Shown here: positions 36,288 to 44,145 of the stretch, one piece after another
How the letters are laid out: each line of letters begins with the position of its first letter
Position numbering within the stretch: the stretch's first letter is position 1
Assembly (NCBI RefSeq): GCF_901827205.1
Contig: NZ_LR594675.1
Coordinates: 372,001-436,000, forward strand
Origin: Variovorax sp. PBS-H4
GTDB taxonomy: Bacteria > Pseudomonadota > Gammaproteobacteria > Burkholderiales > Burkholderiaceae_C
DNA: 64,000 nt
Direction of reading: 5' to 3'
The notes under the pieces: model-generated
What the model was told of the DNA's origin: nothing
Database searches by the model: none
Seen by the model: the letters and a program-made list of their open reading frames with translations, nothing else
Position numbers and translations under genes: made by a program

Positions 36288-36944
36288 TCAGTGCGTGCGG
36301 CCCAGCGCCGGGAACAGCGTGGACAGCCCGTCCGCCATCACCTCGACCGCCAGCGCCGCGAGGATCAGGCCCATGAGGCGGGTCATGACATTGATGCCGG
36401 TCTTGCCGAGCACGCGCGCGATCGGGTCGGCCAGGGAAAAGATGACGCCGGTCACTGCGCCGATCACCATGCCGTAGCCCACCAGGATCGCGAGTTCCCA
36501 GATGTGCTGCGTCTTGTCTGCGTAGATCACGACGGTCGACATGGTGGCTGGGCCTGTCAGCAGCGGGATCGTGAGCGGCACCACGGCGATCGATGCGCCC
36601 AGCGAGGCCTTGATCTCCGTGGCGCGGAGCTCCTCCTGGTTGGTCTTCGCCTCCGCCGGCTGCGCGTTGAGCATGCTGAGCGAACTGATCAGCAGCAGCA
36701 TGCCGCCGCCCACCTGAAAGCTCGCGATCGAGATGCCGAAAAAAGAGAGAAGCTGCAGCCCGAGCAGCGCGCTGATCGCGATGACCACGAAAGCGCTGAA
36801 GGCCGACACCCAGGCCGTGCGCTTGCGTTGCGCCTCGGTGTAGCCCTGCGTGTAGTGAATGAAGAAGGGCACGATCGCCAGCGGGTTGACGATGGCCAGC
36901 AGCGTGATGAGCGGCTTGACCAGGTCCATGGCGGGCGTCGCCAT
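36288..36944 (-). CDS. MarC-family integral membrane protein
   Basis: A 218-residue protein with six hydrophobic segments. Family marks are ITLLAIVNPLAIVPFFI near the start, GGGMLLLISSLSML, and IAVVPLTIPLLTGPATMSTV. MarC (UPF0056) was once thought to confer multiple antibiotic resistance but its role is unresolved. The ATG at 36944 overlaps the SDR stop by one base (TAATG), so the two are translationally coupled. A methionine six residues in is another candidate. Confidence 0.88.
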   Translation of the reverse strand: MATPAMDLVKPLITLLAIVNPLAIVPFFIHYTQGYTEAQRKRTAWVSAFSAFVVIAISALLGLQLLSFFGISIASFQVGGGMLLLISSLSMLNAQPAEAKTNQEELRATEIKASLGASIAVVPLTIPLLTGPATMSTVVIYADKTQHIWELAILVGYGMVIGAVTGVIFSLADPIARVLGKTGINVMTRLMGLILAALAVEVMADGLSTLFPALGRTH

Positions 36945-37690
36945 TACCTGCCTCCGGCGATGTCCATGAAGGTCCCGGTGACGTAGCTCGCTTCCTCGGT
37001 GAGCAGCCACACGATCCCGTTGGCGACCTCCTGCGCGCTGCCGGTACGCTTCATCGGCACGGTGGAGGCGAGCTGCGAGGCGCGATCGGGCATGCCGCCC
37101 GAGGCGTGGATCTCCGTGTCGATGAGGCCGGGGCGCACCGCGTTCACGCGGATGCCTTCCTCCGCGACCTCCTTGGCCAGGCCGATGGTGAAGCTGTCGA
37201 TCGCGCCCTTGCTCGCGGCGTAGTCGACATACTGGCCCGGCGAACCCAGGCGCGCGGCAGCGCTGGAGAGGTTGACGATGGCGCCGCCGCTGCCGCCGTG
37301 TTTCTTGCTCATGCGGCGCACCGCCTCGCGCGCGCAGAGGAAGCTGCCGATCACGTTGACGCGGAACATGCGTTCGAGCCGCTGCAGGCTCATGCCGTCG
37401 ACCCTTGCCTGCACATCGACCACTCCGGCGTTGTTGACCAGCGCGCCGAGTCGGCCGAACTTGGCATCGAGCTTGTCGAACATCGCCTTGACCTGGGCCT
37501 CGTCCCCGACATCGGCCTGCACGCTGGTGGCGCGGCCGCCGCGCTCGCGGATCGTGCGAACCACTTCGTCTGCCGCCAGCGAATTGCTGGCATAGTTGAC
37601 GGCTACCGCAAAGCCGCGCTGCGCCGCGAGCAGTGCGGTGGCGGCGCCGATGCCGCGGCTGCCGCCGGTAATCAAGAGTACCTGGTCCAA
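36944..37690 (-). CDS. Short-chain dehydrogenase/reductase
   Basis: A 248-residue NAD(P)-dependent oxidoreductase of the classical FabG-like type. It has LLITGGSRGIGAATALLAAQ (cofactor loop), VNNAGVVD, VNLSSAAARLGSPGQYVDYA with catalytic Ser and Tyr followed by SKGAIDSF (Lys), RVNAVRPGLIDT and a C-terminal VTGTFMDIAGG. The arginine-free NYASN after strand 2 does not settle NADH versus NADPH. The substrate is unknown. It leads the two-gene unit with marC. Confidence 0.93.
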   Translation of the reverse strand: MDQVLLITGGSRGIGAATALLAAQRGFAVAVNYASNSLAADEVVRTIRERGGRATSVQADVGDEAQVKAMFDKLDAKFGRLGALVNNAGVVDVQARVDGMSLQRLERMFRVNVIGSFLCAREAVRRMSKKHGGSGGAIVNLSSAAARLGSPGQYVDYAASKGAIDSFTIGLAKEVAEEGIRVNAVRPGLIDTEIHASGGMPDRASQLASTVPMKRTGSAQEVANGIVWLLTEEASYVTGTFMDIAGGR

Positions 37691-37763
37691 ATCCCGCCTC
37701 CTGCACGAAAGCCGTGCCTCAGTTAAAACCGTTCGCGTCGATTACATCACCGAGGAGAGGCTT

Positions 37764-38366
37764 GTGACCCGCAGCATCGACTACTACTTCACACCCCAGA
37801 GCCCCTGGACCTACCTGGGCCACGCGCGCTTTGCCGCGCTCGCCAAGGGGGCCGGCGCCACCGTGCGAGTGCGACCGGTCGATTTCGGCGCCATCTTTCC
37901 GGTCTCCGGTGGCCTGCCGCTCGGCAAGCGCGCGCCTCAGCGCCAGGCCTACCGGCTGGTGGACCTGGCGCGCTTCTCGCGACATCTGGACATTCCGCTC
38001 AACCCGAAGCCGAAGTTCTTTCCGGTCGCGGGCGAGGACGCTGCCAAGCTCATCATCGCCGTCGACCTCCACGACGGCTGCGAGGCCGCGATGAAGCTGT
38101 GCGGCGCGGTGTTCGCCGCGGTCTGGGCCCAGGAGCGCAACATCGCGGACCCGAAGGTGCTGGAGCTGCTGGCTGCCGAATGCGGCCTGCCTGCCAAGCG
38201 CATCGAGCAATCGTTGAGCCAGACGGTGCAGGAGCGCTACGAGGACTACACGCAGCAGGCGATCGACGCCAAGGTCTTCGGTGCGCCCAGCTATGTGATC
38301 GACGGCGAGATCTTCTGGGGCCAGGACCGGCTCGATTTCGTCGCCCGGGCGTTGAACGCGTATTGA
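37764..38366 (+). CDS. 2-hydroxychromene-2-carboxylate isomerase-like (DsbA-fold) protein
   Basis: A 200-residue thioredoxin-fold protein of the DsbA/GST-kappa group. The start IDYYFTPQSPWTYLGHARFA has the catalytic Ser of HCCA isomerases and no CxxC, so it is not a disulphide oxidase. FGAPSYVIDGEIFWGQDRLDF is the conserved C-terminal cis-Pro region and glutathione site. HCCA isomerases act with glutathione in naphthalene and related catabolism. The start is GTG at 37764 with a strong GAGGAGAGG ahead. A dienelactone hydrolase follows, supporting a role in aromatic breakdown. Confidence 0.88.
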   Translation: MTRSIDYYFTPQSPWTYLGHARFAALAKGAGATVRVRPVDFGAIFPVSGGLPLGKRAPQRQAYRLVDLARFSRHLDIPLNPKPKFFPVAGEDAAKLIIAVDLHDGCEAAMKLCGAVFAAVWAQERNIADPKVLELLAAECGLPAKRIEQSLSQTVQERYEDYTQQAIDAKVFGAPSYVIDGEIFWGQDRLDFVARALNAY

Positions 38367-38398
38367 ACAGACCCCCACATCAACACAGGAGCATGACC

Positions 38399-39082
38399 AT
38401 GGGCCAATTCATCGATCTCACCGCCAAGGATGGCTTCAGCTTTCCCGCCTATGTGGCGGAGCCCTCGGGCAAGCCGAAAGGCGCGGTGGTTGTCGTGCAG
38501 GAGATCTTCGGCGTCAACTCGCATATCCGGTCGGTGGCGGACGGCTATGCGGCAGAAGGCTATCTTGCTGTCGCGCCTTCGACTTTCCATCGGGTCAAGC
38601 CTGGCGTCGATCTCGGCTACAGCGAAGACGACATGAAGGCGGGCTTCGCCCTCAAGACCGCCGTCGAAGCCCTGCCCGCACCGGGCGTGCTGCAGGACCT
38701 CCAGGCCGCGGTGGAGTACGCGGCGCGTGGCGGGAAGGTCGGCATCGTGGGCTATTGCTGGGGCGGGCTCCTGACTTGGCGCGCGTCAGCGAAGTTGCAG
38801 GGGCTCTCGGCCGCAGTGCCCTACTATGGCGGCGGGATGACCACGCCCGAGGAAAGCGCGATCACCCCCAAGGTGCCGGTGCTGGCGCATTTCGGCAACA
38901 ACGACCACTGGATTCCGCTCGACACCATCGAGGCCTTCAAGAAGGCGCACCCCGAGGTCGAGGTGCATGTCTATGAATCCGGCCACGGCTTCAATTGCGA
39001 CCAGCGCGGCTCATACAACGCCGAGGCCGCCAAGCTGGCGCGCGAGCGCACGCTCGCATTCTTCGCCAAGCACCTCGGCTGA
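38399..39082 (+). CDS. Dienelactone hydrolase family protein
   Basis: A 227-residue alpha/beta hydrolase. The nucleophile is a Cys: VGYCWGG (Cys120); the acid is Asp169 in FGNNDHWIP and the base His196 in ESGHGFNCD. QEIFGVNSHIRSVADGYA is the family's substrate-loop with the Glu that gates the Cys. Dienelactone hydrolases open the lactone formed in chlorocatechol ortho-cleavage, though many relatives have other esters. ATG at 38399 was preferred to the ATG at 38393 because AGGAG lies seven bases before it but only one before the other. Confidence 0.9.
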   Translation: MGQFIDLTAKDGFSFPAYVAEPSGKPKGAVVVVQEIFGVNSHIRSVADGYAAEGYLAVAPSTFHRVKPGVDLGYSEDDMKAGFALKTAVEALPAPGVLQDLQAAVEYAARGGKVGIVGYCWGGLLTWRASAKLQGLSAAVPYYGGGMTTPEESAITPKVPVLAHFGNNDHWIPLDTIEAFKKAHPEVEVHVYESGHGFNCDQRGSYNAEAAKLARERTLAFFAKHLG

Positions 39083-39306
39083 TCGGAAGCTCGGGCCGCA
39101 GCACCCGGTTGTGGGCGGCCGCGCTTCTGGCGGGACGATGCCCTCACACACGGCATCATCACCGGCGTGAGATTGTTTCGATCCGGGAAACGCCGTGTCT
39201 CATTTCTAGGTAGTTGCCCGAGGATGTTGGACAGCACACTCGCTCGCACAGGCCAGCCCTGCTGCAAGCCTGCTTTGCAACACCTTCGACGAATCAAGGA
39301 CCTGAA

Positions 39307-39675
39307 ATGAAGACCTCTCACATCCTCGCCGCCGCCACGCTCTCCTTTCTGGCTGCCGCCGGCGCTCATGCGGAAACCTACCATGGCGTGCAAGCGCCGG
39401 TTTCCGCCCTGGCTCGTGCCGATGTCGAAGCCGAAGCCGCTCGCACGGCCGTTGCCCCTAATCAAAACGTGGTGCGCGGCTCGCGCGGCGCCGAGTCCTT
39501 CAAGTCGGTCGCCAACCCCGAGGCTGTGTACGCCCAAGCCGTTGCGACCGCCAATGCGCCGGACCAGAACGTGACCGGCGGCTCCCGCGTCAACAGCCGC
39601 GTGATCTCGACGATGCCGAACCGCGCGGATACGCTGCAACAAGCACAAAAGCAGGGTGCCCCCGCGGCCAAGTAA
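39307..39675 (+). CDS. Small exported protein with a duplicated GSR motif
   Basis: A 122-residue protein of unknown function with a clear signal peptide (ILAAATLSFLAAAGAHAET) and a mature part of about 100 residues without cysteines. It carries an internal duplication: APNQNVVRGSRGAES and APDQNVTGGSRVNSR, about 40 residues apart. The mature protein is rich in Ala, Asn and Val and may be unstructured. ATG at 39307 is preceded by AAGGACCTGAA. The gene stands alone between 224 bases upstream without features and a strong terminator downstream. Confidence 0.75.
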   Translation: MKTSHILAAATLSFLAAAGAHAETYHGVQAPVSALARADVEAEAARTAVAPNQNVVRGSRGAESFKSVANPEAVYAQAVATANAPDQNVTGGSRVNSRVISTMPNRADTLQQAQKQGAPAAK

Positions 39676-39695
39676 TCCTCGTTCAAGGGACTGCG

Positions 39696-39736
39696 AAAGA
39701 CCGGCAGCGTTCAGCGCTGCCCGGTCTTTCTTTTGT
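39696..39736. terminator. Bidirectional terminator between the small exported protein and corA
   Basis: AAAGACCGG-CAGCG pairs with CGCTG-CCCGGTCTTT (one bulged base, loop TTCA), followed by TTCTTTTG on the plus strand and preceded by A-rich sequence that gives a short T tract on the minus strand. It serves both convergent genes. Confidence 0.85.
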
Positions 39737-39742
39737 CTGTCG

Positions 39743-40876
39743 CTACCTGTTTCGCTCCAGATAGCGCTTGCGCCAGAACACGAGCACCAGGAGCAGTGCG
39801 ATCGTGGCCATTGCGGCCATGGCAATCCAGAAGCCGCCGGCTTTGTGGACCAGCGGCACGAATTCGAAGTTCATGCCGAAGATGCCGGCAATCAGGTTCA
39901 GCGGCAGGAACACCGCGGTGAGCACCGTGAGCACCCGCATGATGTCGTTCGTACGGTGGCTTTGCACGCTGAAATGCAGTTGCACCGCGGTCTCTGCGTT
40001 CTGCTCCAGCCGTCGCACGTGATGCACCACGCGCTGGATGTGCTCGAGCACGTCGCGGCTGCGCACCATGATCAGCTCGCGGTCGCGCGACTCGGCCGTG
40101 CCATGGGGCTGCGGCAGGGTTTCGAGGGCGTCGATCCAATCCTGCACCGCACTGCGCTGGTCTTCGCAGATCTCGTCCAGATGATAGAGCGATTGCCGCG
40201 CCTGCATCAGGGCGCTCCAGTTCATGAAGCGGCTGCGCGGATCGATCAGCTCGGCCTGCCAATGGTCCAGCTGCCGGGTCAGGTCGCGACGCAGATCCAG
40301 GTAGGCATCGACGATCAGGTTGATGACCCGCAGCATCAGGTCCGCCGGACCCGCCGGGACGCGGGTGGAGACGGCGCGCACATCGAGCGCAGGCATGGAT
40401 GCGCGCCCGCGCGTATCGGGCGCCGCCGCATTCAGCAGGCGGGCCGCGAACGCGTCGCGCACCGTTCCGTCTTCCGGGTGCACGGACAGCAGCACCCGGT
40501 CGAAGATGGCGAAGCCAACCGGCCGCGTGTCGATACGCCGCAGCACCGGTGGCCCGCCGCGCGGTGGGCCGGTGTCGGCAATTCCCGAAGCAGAGCCATT
40601 GGTGGTGGCCAGCCGGCGAAACACCAGCACATCGTACTGTGAGGTGAAGTCGTACCGGGATGGCAACTGATCGTTGAGCAGGTCCGCGACGTGGAGGTCG
40701 ACCAGGTGCGTGCCGCAGAGGGACTGCAGGATGCCCTGTACCTCGCCCAGCGCGCTGCGGAATTCATCCCGCGTGAGCGACAGCCACAGATAGCCCTCGC
40801 AGGCGCCCGGCACGGCCATCGGTGCGAGCGCCCGATGTTCCTTGACCCGGGAGCCGCTGATCTCGAAGATGCGCAT
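39743..40876 (-). CDS. CorA-family divalent cation transporter
   Basis: A 377-residue CorA-fold channel. The cytoplasmic funnel domain covers about residues 1-310 with the long stalk helix (DLTRQLDHWQAELIDPRSRF, then RSRDVLEHIQRVVHHVRRLE). Two membrane helices follow, the first ending in the GMN selectivity motif FGMNFEF, the second FWIAMAAMATIALLLVLVFW, and a basic RKRYLERNR tail. The substrate may be Mg, Co, Ni or Zn. The loop after GMN lacks the acidic MPEL run, reading FEFVPLVHKAGG, as in some ZntB-like members. Confidence 0.88.
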   Translation of the reverse strand: MRIFEISGSRVKEHRALAPMAVPGACEGYLWLSLTRDEFRSALGEVQGILQSLCGTHLVDLHVADLLNDQLPSRYDFTSQYDVLVFRRLATTNGSASGIADTGPPRGGPPVLRRIDTRPVGFAIFDRVLLSVHPEDGTVRDAFAARLLNAAAPDTRGRASMPALDVRAVSTRVPAGPADLMLRVINLIVDAYLDLRRDLTRQLDHWQAELIDPRSRFMNWSALMQARQSLYHLDEICEDQRSAVQDWIDALETLPQPHGTAESRDRELIMVRSRDVLEHIQRVVHHVRRLEQNAETAVQLHFSVQSHRTNDIMRVLTVLTAVFLPLNLIAGIFGMNFEFVPLVHKAGGFWIAMAAMATIALLLVLVFWRKRYLERNR

Positions 40877-40895
40877 GCGTGCGGTGCCCCGGAAG

Positions 40896-41900
40896 CTATC
40901 GCTTCAGCAGCAGCCGCGCGGCGTCGAGCGCGAAGTAGGTGAGTACGCCATCGGCGCCGGCGCGCTTGAAGGCCAGCAGACTCTCGAGCATCACGGCGTC
41001 GTGGTCCAGCCAGCCGTTCTGCGCCGCGGCCTTGAGCATCGCGTATTCGCCGCTGACCTGGTAGGCGAAGGTCGGCACGTGAAATTCGTCTTTTACCCTG
41101 CGCACGATGTCCAGGTAGGGCATGCCAGGCTTCACCATCACCATATCGGCGCCTTCCGCGATGTCGATGCCGACCTCGCGCAGCGCCTCGTCGCTGTTAC
41201 CCGGGTCCATCTGGTAGACCTTCTTGTCGCTCTTGCCCAGGTTGGCCGCCGAGCCCACGGCATCGCGGAACGGGCCGTAGAACGCGCTCGCGTACTTGGC
41301 GCTGTAGGCCATGATGCGGGTATGGACGCGGCCAGCCGATTCGAGGGCTCCACGGATCGCGCCGATGCGGCCATCCATCATGTCGCTGGGCGCCACGATG
41401 TCCACGCCGGCTTCGGCCTGCACCAACGCTTGCTTGACCAGCACCTCGACGGTGGGGTCGTTGAGGATGTAGCCGGTGTCGTCGAGCAGCCCGTCCTGGC
41501 CATGGCTGGTGTAAGGGTCGAGCGCGACGTCGGTCATCACGCCCAACTCGGGAAAGCGCGACTTGAGCTCGGCCACCACACGCGGGATCAGGCCGTCGGG
41601 GTTGAACGCCTCATCGCCCGCCGGGCTCTTGAGGCCGGTGTCGATCACCGGGAACAGCGCCATGACCGGGATGCCCAGGGAAAGGCACTGCTCGGCCACC
41701 GGCAGCAGCAGGTCCAGGCTGAGCCGCTCGACCCCAGGCATTGACGCCACGGCATCGCGCCGCCCGTGGCCTTCCTGCACGAACACCGGATAAATGAGGT
41801 CATGAACGCTGAGCGTGTGCTCACATACCAGCTTGCGCGTAAATGGGTCCCGGCGCAGCCGGCGCGGCCGGCCCGACGGAAAGGGGGCGTGGAGGGTCAT
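40896..41900 (-). CDS. hemB: Delta-aminolevulinate dehydratase (porphobilinogen synthase)
   Basis: A 334-residue enzyme joining two 5-aminolevulinate molecules in haem synthesis. The two active-site lysines are in AYSAKYASAFYGPFRDA and VMVKPGMPYLDI. The metal loop reads TDVALDPYTSHGQDG, with aspartates where zinc enzymes have cysteines, so this is the Mg/monovalent-cation type. The start is placed at 41900 with a basic N terminus (RPRRLRRDPFTRKLV) that is normal for the family. The divergent region to its right holds a small RNA candidate and then a HemJ-like gene. Confidence 0.96.
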   Translation of the reverse strand: MTLHAPFPSGRPRRLRRDPFTRKLVCEHTLSVHDLIYPVFVQEGHGRRDAVASMPGVERLSLDLLLPVAEQCLSLGIPVMALFPVIDTGLKSPAGDEAFNPDGLIPRVVAELKSRFPELGVMTDVALDPYTSHGQDGLLDDTGYILNDPTVEVLVKQALVQAEAGVDIVAPSDMMDGRIGAIRGALESAGRVHTRIMAYSAKYASAFYGPFRDAVGSAANLGKSDKKVYQMDPGNSDEALREVGIDIAEGADMVMVKPGMPYLDIVRRVKDEFHVPTFAYQVSGEYAMLKAAAQNGWLDHDAVMLESLLAFKRAGADGVLTYFALDAARLLLKR

Positions 41901-42013
41901 GCCGAAAATTGTGCCTTAAGTGCTTTCGGGACACTGAAGCGCAGAACTGCTCGATTTAGTAATACCTTAGAACTAAGACATGTGCCAAAAATCTACAGAA
42001 AATTAGAACTTGC

Positions 42014-42042
42014 TTGATCGCAAGTAATGCCTTTGCTAAATT
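42014..42042 (+). promoter_or_regulatory. Promoter of the candidate small RNA
   Basis: TTGATC (42014-42019) and TAAATT (42037-42042) are separated by exactly 17 bases; each matches four of six consensus positions of sigma-70 promoters. The stretch 41940-42042 is much richer in A/T than its surroundings. Transcription would start near 42049. Confidence 0.6.
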
Positions 42043-42048
42043 CCGCGG

Positions 42049-42152
42049 TGGGCGGCTTGCCGCTCCCCGCTTTTCCTCCCTGAGCGGGTGCCTTGATGTG
42101 TGACAGCAAAAGGGCTTCCCAGCCCGGCGTTTTGGCGCCGGGCTTTTTTTTG
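42049..42152 (+). ncRNA. Candidate small RNA with exposed anti-Shine-Dalgarno motif
   Basis: About 100 bases between a sigma-70-like promoter and a strong intrinsic terminator, without any open frame of note. The 5' hairpin pairs 42045-42055 with 42060-42070 (11 positions with one mismatch and one wobble). The next stretch, TTTTCCTCCCTGA (42071-42083), contains CCTCCC, complementary to ribosome-binding sites, and is either single-stranded or the loop of an alternative hairpin CCCGC/GCGGG. Then a linker with TGTGACAGCAAAAGG leads to the terminator. The layout of CCUCCC-bearing loops plus terminator resembles the cuckoo and CcsR families of regulatory RNAs. Assignment is by architecture, not by alignment. 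Confidence 0.6.
42122..42152 (+). terminator. Intrinsic terminator of the small RNA
   Basis: GCCCGGCG (42122-42129) pairs perfectly with CGCCGGGC (42136-42143) across a TTTTGG loop and is followed by nine T (42144-42152). No plus-strand protein gene lies upstream for it to serve, which supports an independent short transcript. Confidence 0.92.
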
Positions 42153-42199
42153 CCCGAATGGCTGCCGGCCTGCCAAAGTGGCCCCACTAAACTGCCGGC

Positions 42200-42628
42200 A
42201 TGCTCTGGGTCAAATCGCTGCACATCGTCTTCATCGCAAGCTGGTTCGCGGGACTGTTCTATCTCCCCCGGATCTTCGTGAACCTGGCCATGGTGGCGCC
42301 GGAGTCGGTCGCGGAGCGTGCCCGGCTGGTCCTGATGGCGCGCAAGCTGTTCCGCTTCACGACGTTTCTTGCCGTCCCGGCGATCGGGTTTGGCCTCTGG
42401 CTCTGGCTGGGCTACGGCATCGGGCGCGGTTCGGGGAACGGCTGGATGCATGCGAAGCTGGCACTGGTGCTGGCGGTCATCGGCTACCACCACGGATGCG
42501 GGGTGCTGCTGCGCCGGTTCGTGGCGGGCGAGTACCGCCGCAGCGAGCGCTGGTACCGGTGGTTCAACGAGGTTCCCGTGCTGCTGCTGTTGGCCATCGT
42601 GGTGCTGGTCGTGGTCAAGCCCTTCTGA
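42200..42628 (+). CDS. HemJ/CopD-family membrane protein
   Basis: A 142-residue protein with four membrane helices. LWVKSLHIVFIASWFAGLFY followed by LPRIFV matches the first helix of HemJ (UPF0093), including a conserved His (His8). Lys86 in WMHAKLALVLAVIGYHHG is the second conserved residue. HemJ is the haem-containing protoporphyrinogen IX oxidase of bacteria lacking HemG and HemY. Being next to hemB supports this role. The general annotation would be CopD family (copper resistance), but the length and motif fit HemJ better. The next gene starts 3 bases after the stop. Confidence 0.75.
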   Translation: MLWVKSLHIVFIASWFAGLFYLPRIFVNLAMVAPESVAERARLVLMARKLFRFTTFLAVPAIGFGLWLWLGYGIGRGSGNGWMHAKLALVLAVIGYHHGCGVLLRRFVAGEYRRSERWYRWFNEVPVLLLLAIVVLVVVKPF

Positions 42629-42631
42629 GCG

Positions 42632-43744
42632 GTGGCCCCCCAGCAACACAAATCGGCAGCCCTGCCCCTGGCGTTCGCCTATGCGGCGCTGATCGTCTAC
42701 GCGAGCCTCTATCCCTTTGCCGACTGGCGCGACCAGGGCATTGCGCCCTGGTCCTATCTGACGGCACCTTGGTCCAGGTACTGGACGGGGTTCGACTTCG
42801 GGATCAACGTGGCCGGCTATATGCCGTTCGGCTTCCTGATGGCGATCGCCGTGCTGCGCACTCAACCCGGGATCGGATCGGTGCGCGCGGTGCTGGTAGC
42901 GACCCTGATCGGCGCCGCAATCGCCTTTCTCATGGAGACATTGCAGAGCTACCTGCCAGCACGCATTCCGTCCAACGTGGACCTTGGCCTCAACAGCCTG
43001 GGCGCGCTGGCGGGCGCAGTGCTGGCGGTGGCACTCGAACGTTTTGGTGCGGTGGCGCACTGGCACCGCACCCGCTCGAACTGGTTCGTCGAGGATTCGC
43101 GCGGCGCGCTGGTGCTACTGGCCTTGTGGCCGCTGGCGCTGCTGTTTCCAGCCGCGGTCACCTTCGGGCTCGGCCAGGTCTTCGAGCGTCTCGAAGTGGC
43201 GATCTCCGAATGGTTGCTGGATACGCCATTCATTGACTGGATGCCAGTACGGCAGTTCGAACTGGAGCCGCTCGTGCCCGCCGTCGAACTCCTGTGCGTC
43301 GCGCTCGGCGCACTGGTGCCGTGCCTGCTGGGCTTCCTTGTGACGCGATCCATCGCCCGCCGTGCCGTGCTGCTGCCGCTGGTGGTGCTCAGCGGAGTGG
43401 CCGCCTCCGCCTTGTCGGCGGCCCTGAGCTACGGCCCCGAGCATGCCTGGACCTGGCTCAACCTCCCGGTGCAGGTCGGCATCGCGGCGGCCTTCTTCCT
43501 GGGCGTGCTGCTGCTGTCGGCGCCCCGCCGCCTGTGCGGGGCGCTGCTGCTGGTCGCGCTCGTCGTGCATCTGAGCCTGCTGAATCAGGCACCCGAGAGT
43601 GCCTATTTCGCGCAGACCCTGGCGACCTGGGAGCAGGGGCGTTTCATTCGCTTCCACGGACTGGCGCAGTGGCTGGGCTGGCTCTGGCCCTTCGCCACGC
43701 TGCTATACGTGCTCGCGGCCTTGTCGCGCAGGACGCGGGCGTAG
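42632..43744 (+). CDS. VanZ-like polytopic membrane protein
   Basis: A 370-residue membrane protein with about nine or ten hydrophobic segments. The N-terminal half matches the VanZ-like domain: YASLYPFADWRD, FDFGINVAGYMPFGFLMAIA and LMETLQSYLPARIPSNVDLG, followed by LNSLGALAGA. VanZ confers low-level teicoplanin resistance in enterococci, but in proteobacteria this domain has no defined job; envelope or sorting roles are suspected. The C-terminal half has no recognised domain. The start is GTG at 42632, three bases after the HemJ-like stop. Confidence 0.82.
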   Translation: MAPQQHKSAALPLAFAYAALIVYASLYPFADWRDQGIAPWSYLTAPWSRYWTGFDFGINVAGYMPFGFLMAIAVLRTQPGIGSVRAVLVATLIGAAIAFLMETLQSYLPARIPSNVDLGLNSLGALAGAVLAVALERFGAVAHWHRTRSNWFVEDSRGALVLLALWPLALLFPAAVTFGLGQVFERLEVAISEWLLDTPFIDWMPVRQFELEPLVPAVELLCVALGALVPCLLGFLVTRSIARRAVLLPLVVLSGVAASALSAALSYGPEHAWTWLNLPVQVGIAAAFFLGVLLLSAPRRLCGALLLVALVVHLSLLNQAPESAYFAQTLATWEQGRFIRFHGLAQWLGWLWPFATLLYVLAALSRRTRA

Positions 43745-43788
43745 GCCCTTCGCGGGGCGCGGGCAGTGCCGCTCAATAGAATGCGCCG

Positions 43789-44142
43789 ATGTCCACCTCC
43801 AGCACGGCGCAGCCGCGCGGCTACTACGGCCGCCACATCTTCTTTTGCCTGAACGAACGCAAGAACGGCGAAGATTCCTGCTCACAGCACAACGCGCAGC
43901 AGGGCTTTGAGCGCTGCAAGGCGCGCGTCAAGCAAGCGGGGCTGGCAGGGCCCGGCAAGGTGCGGGTCAACAAGGCCGGCTGTCTCGACCGCTGTGCCGG
44001 CGGGCCTGTGGCGGTGGTCTATCCGGAAGCCGTCTGGTACACCTTCGTTGACGAGCAGGACATCGACGAGATCGTCGATTCCCACCTGCGCGAGGGAAAG
44101 GTGGTTGAGCGCTTGCTCCTGCCCCCCGACGTTGGGCGGTGA
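43789..44142 (+). CDS. Thioredoxin-like [2Fe-2S] ferredoxin
   Basis: A 117-residue ferredoxin of the thioredoxin-fold type. The four cluster cysteines are Cys20 (IFFC), Cys31 (EDSC), Cys65 and Cys69 (AGCLDRC), followed by GGPVAVVYPEAVWYTFV. Such proteins shuttle electrons or store clusters; partners are unknown here. It starts 44 bases after the VanZ-like gene and is 3 bases from the hydrolase gene, so these form one transcript. Confidence 0.88.
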   Translation: MSTSSTAQPRGYYGRHIFFCLNERKNGEDSCSQHNAQQGFERCKARVKQAGLAGPGKVRVNKAGCLDRCAGGPVAVVYPEAVWYTFVDEQDIDEIVDSHLREGKVVERLLLPPDVGR

Positions 44143-44145
44143 GAC

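Noticed and set aside
42200..42628. Copper-resistance protein CopD
   Set aside because: The protein is half the size of CopD, lacks its context of copC or copper genes, and fits HemJ by length and conserved residues.
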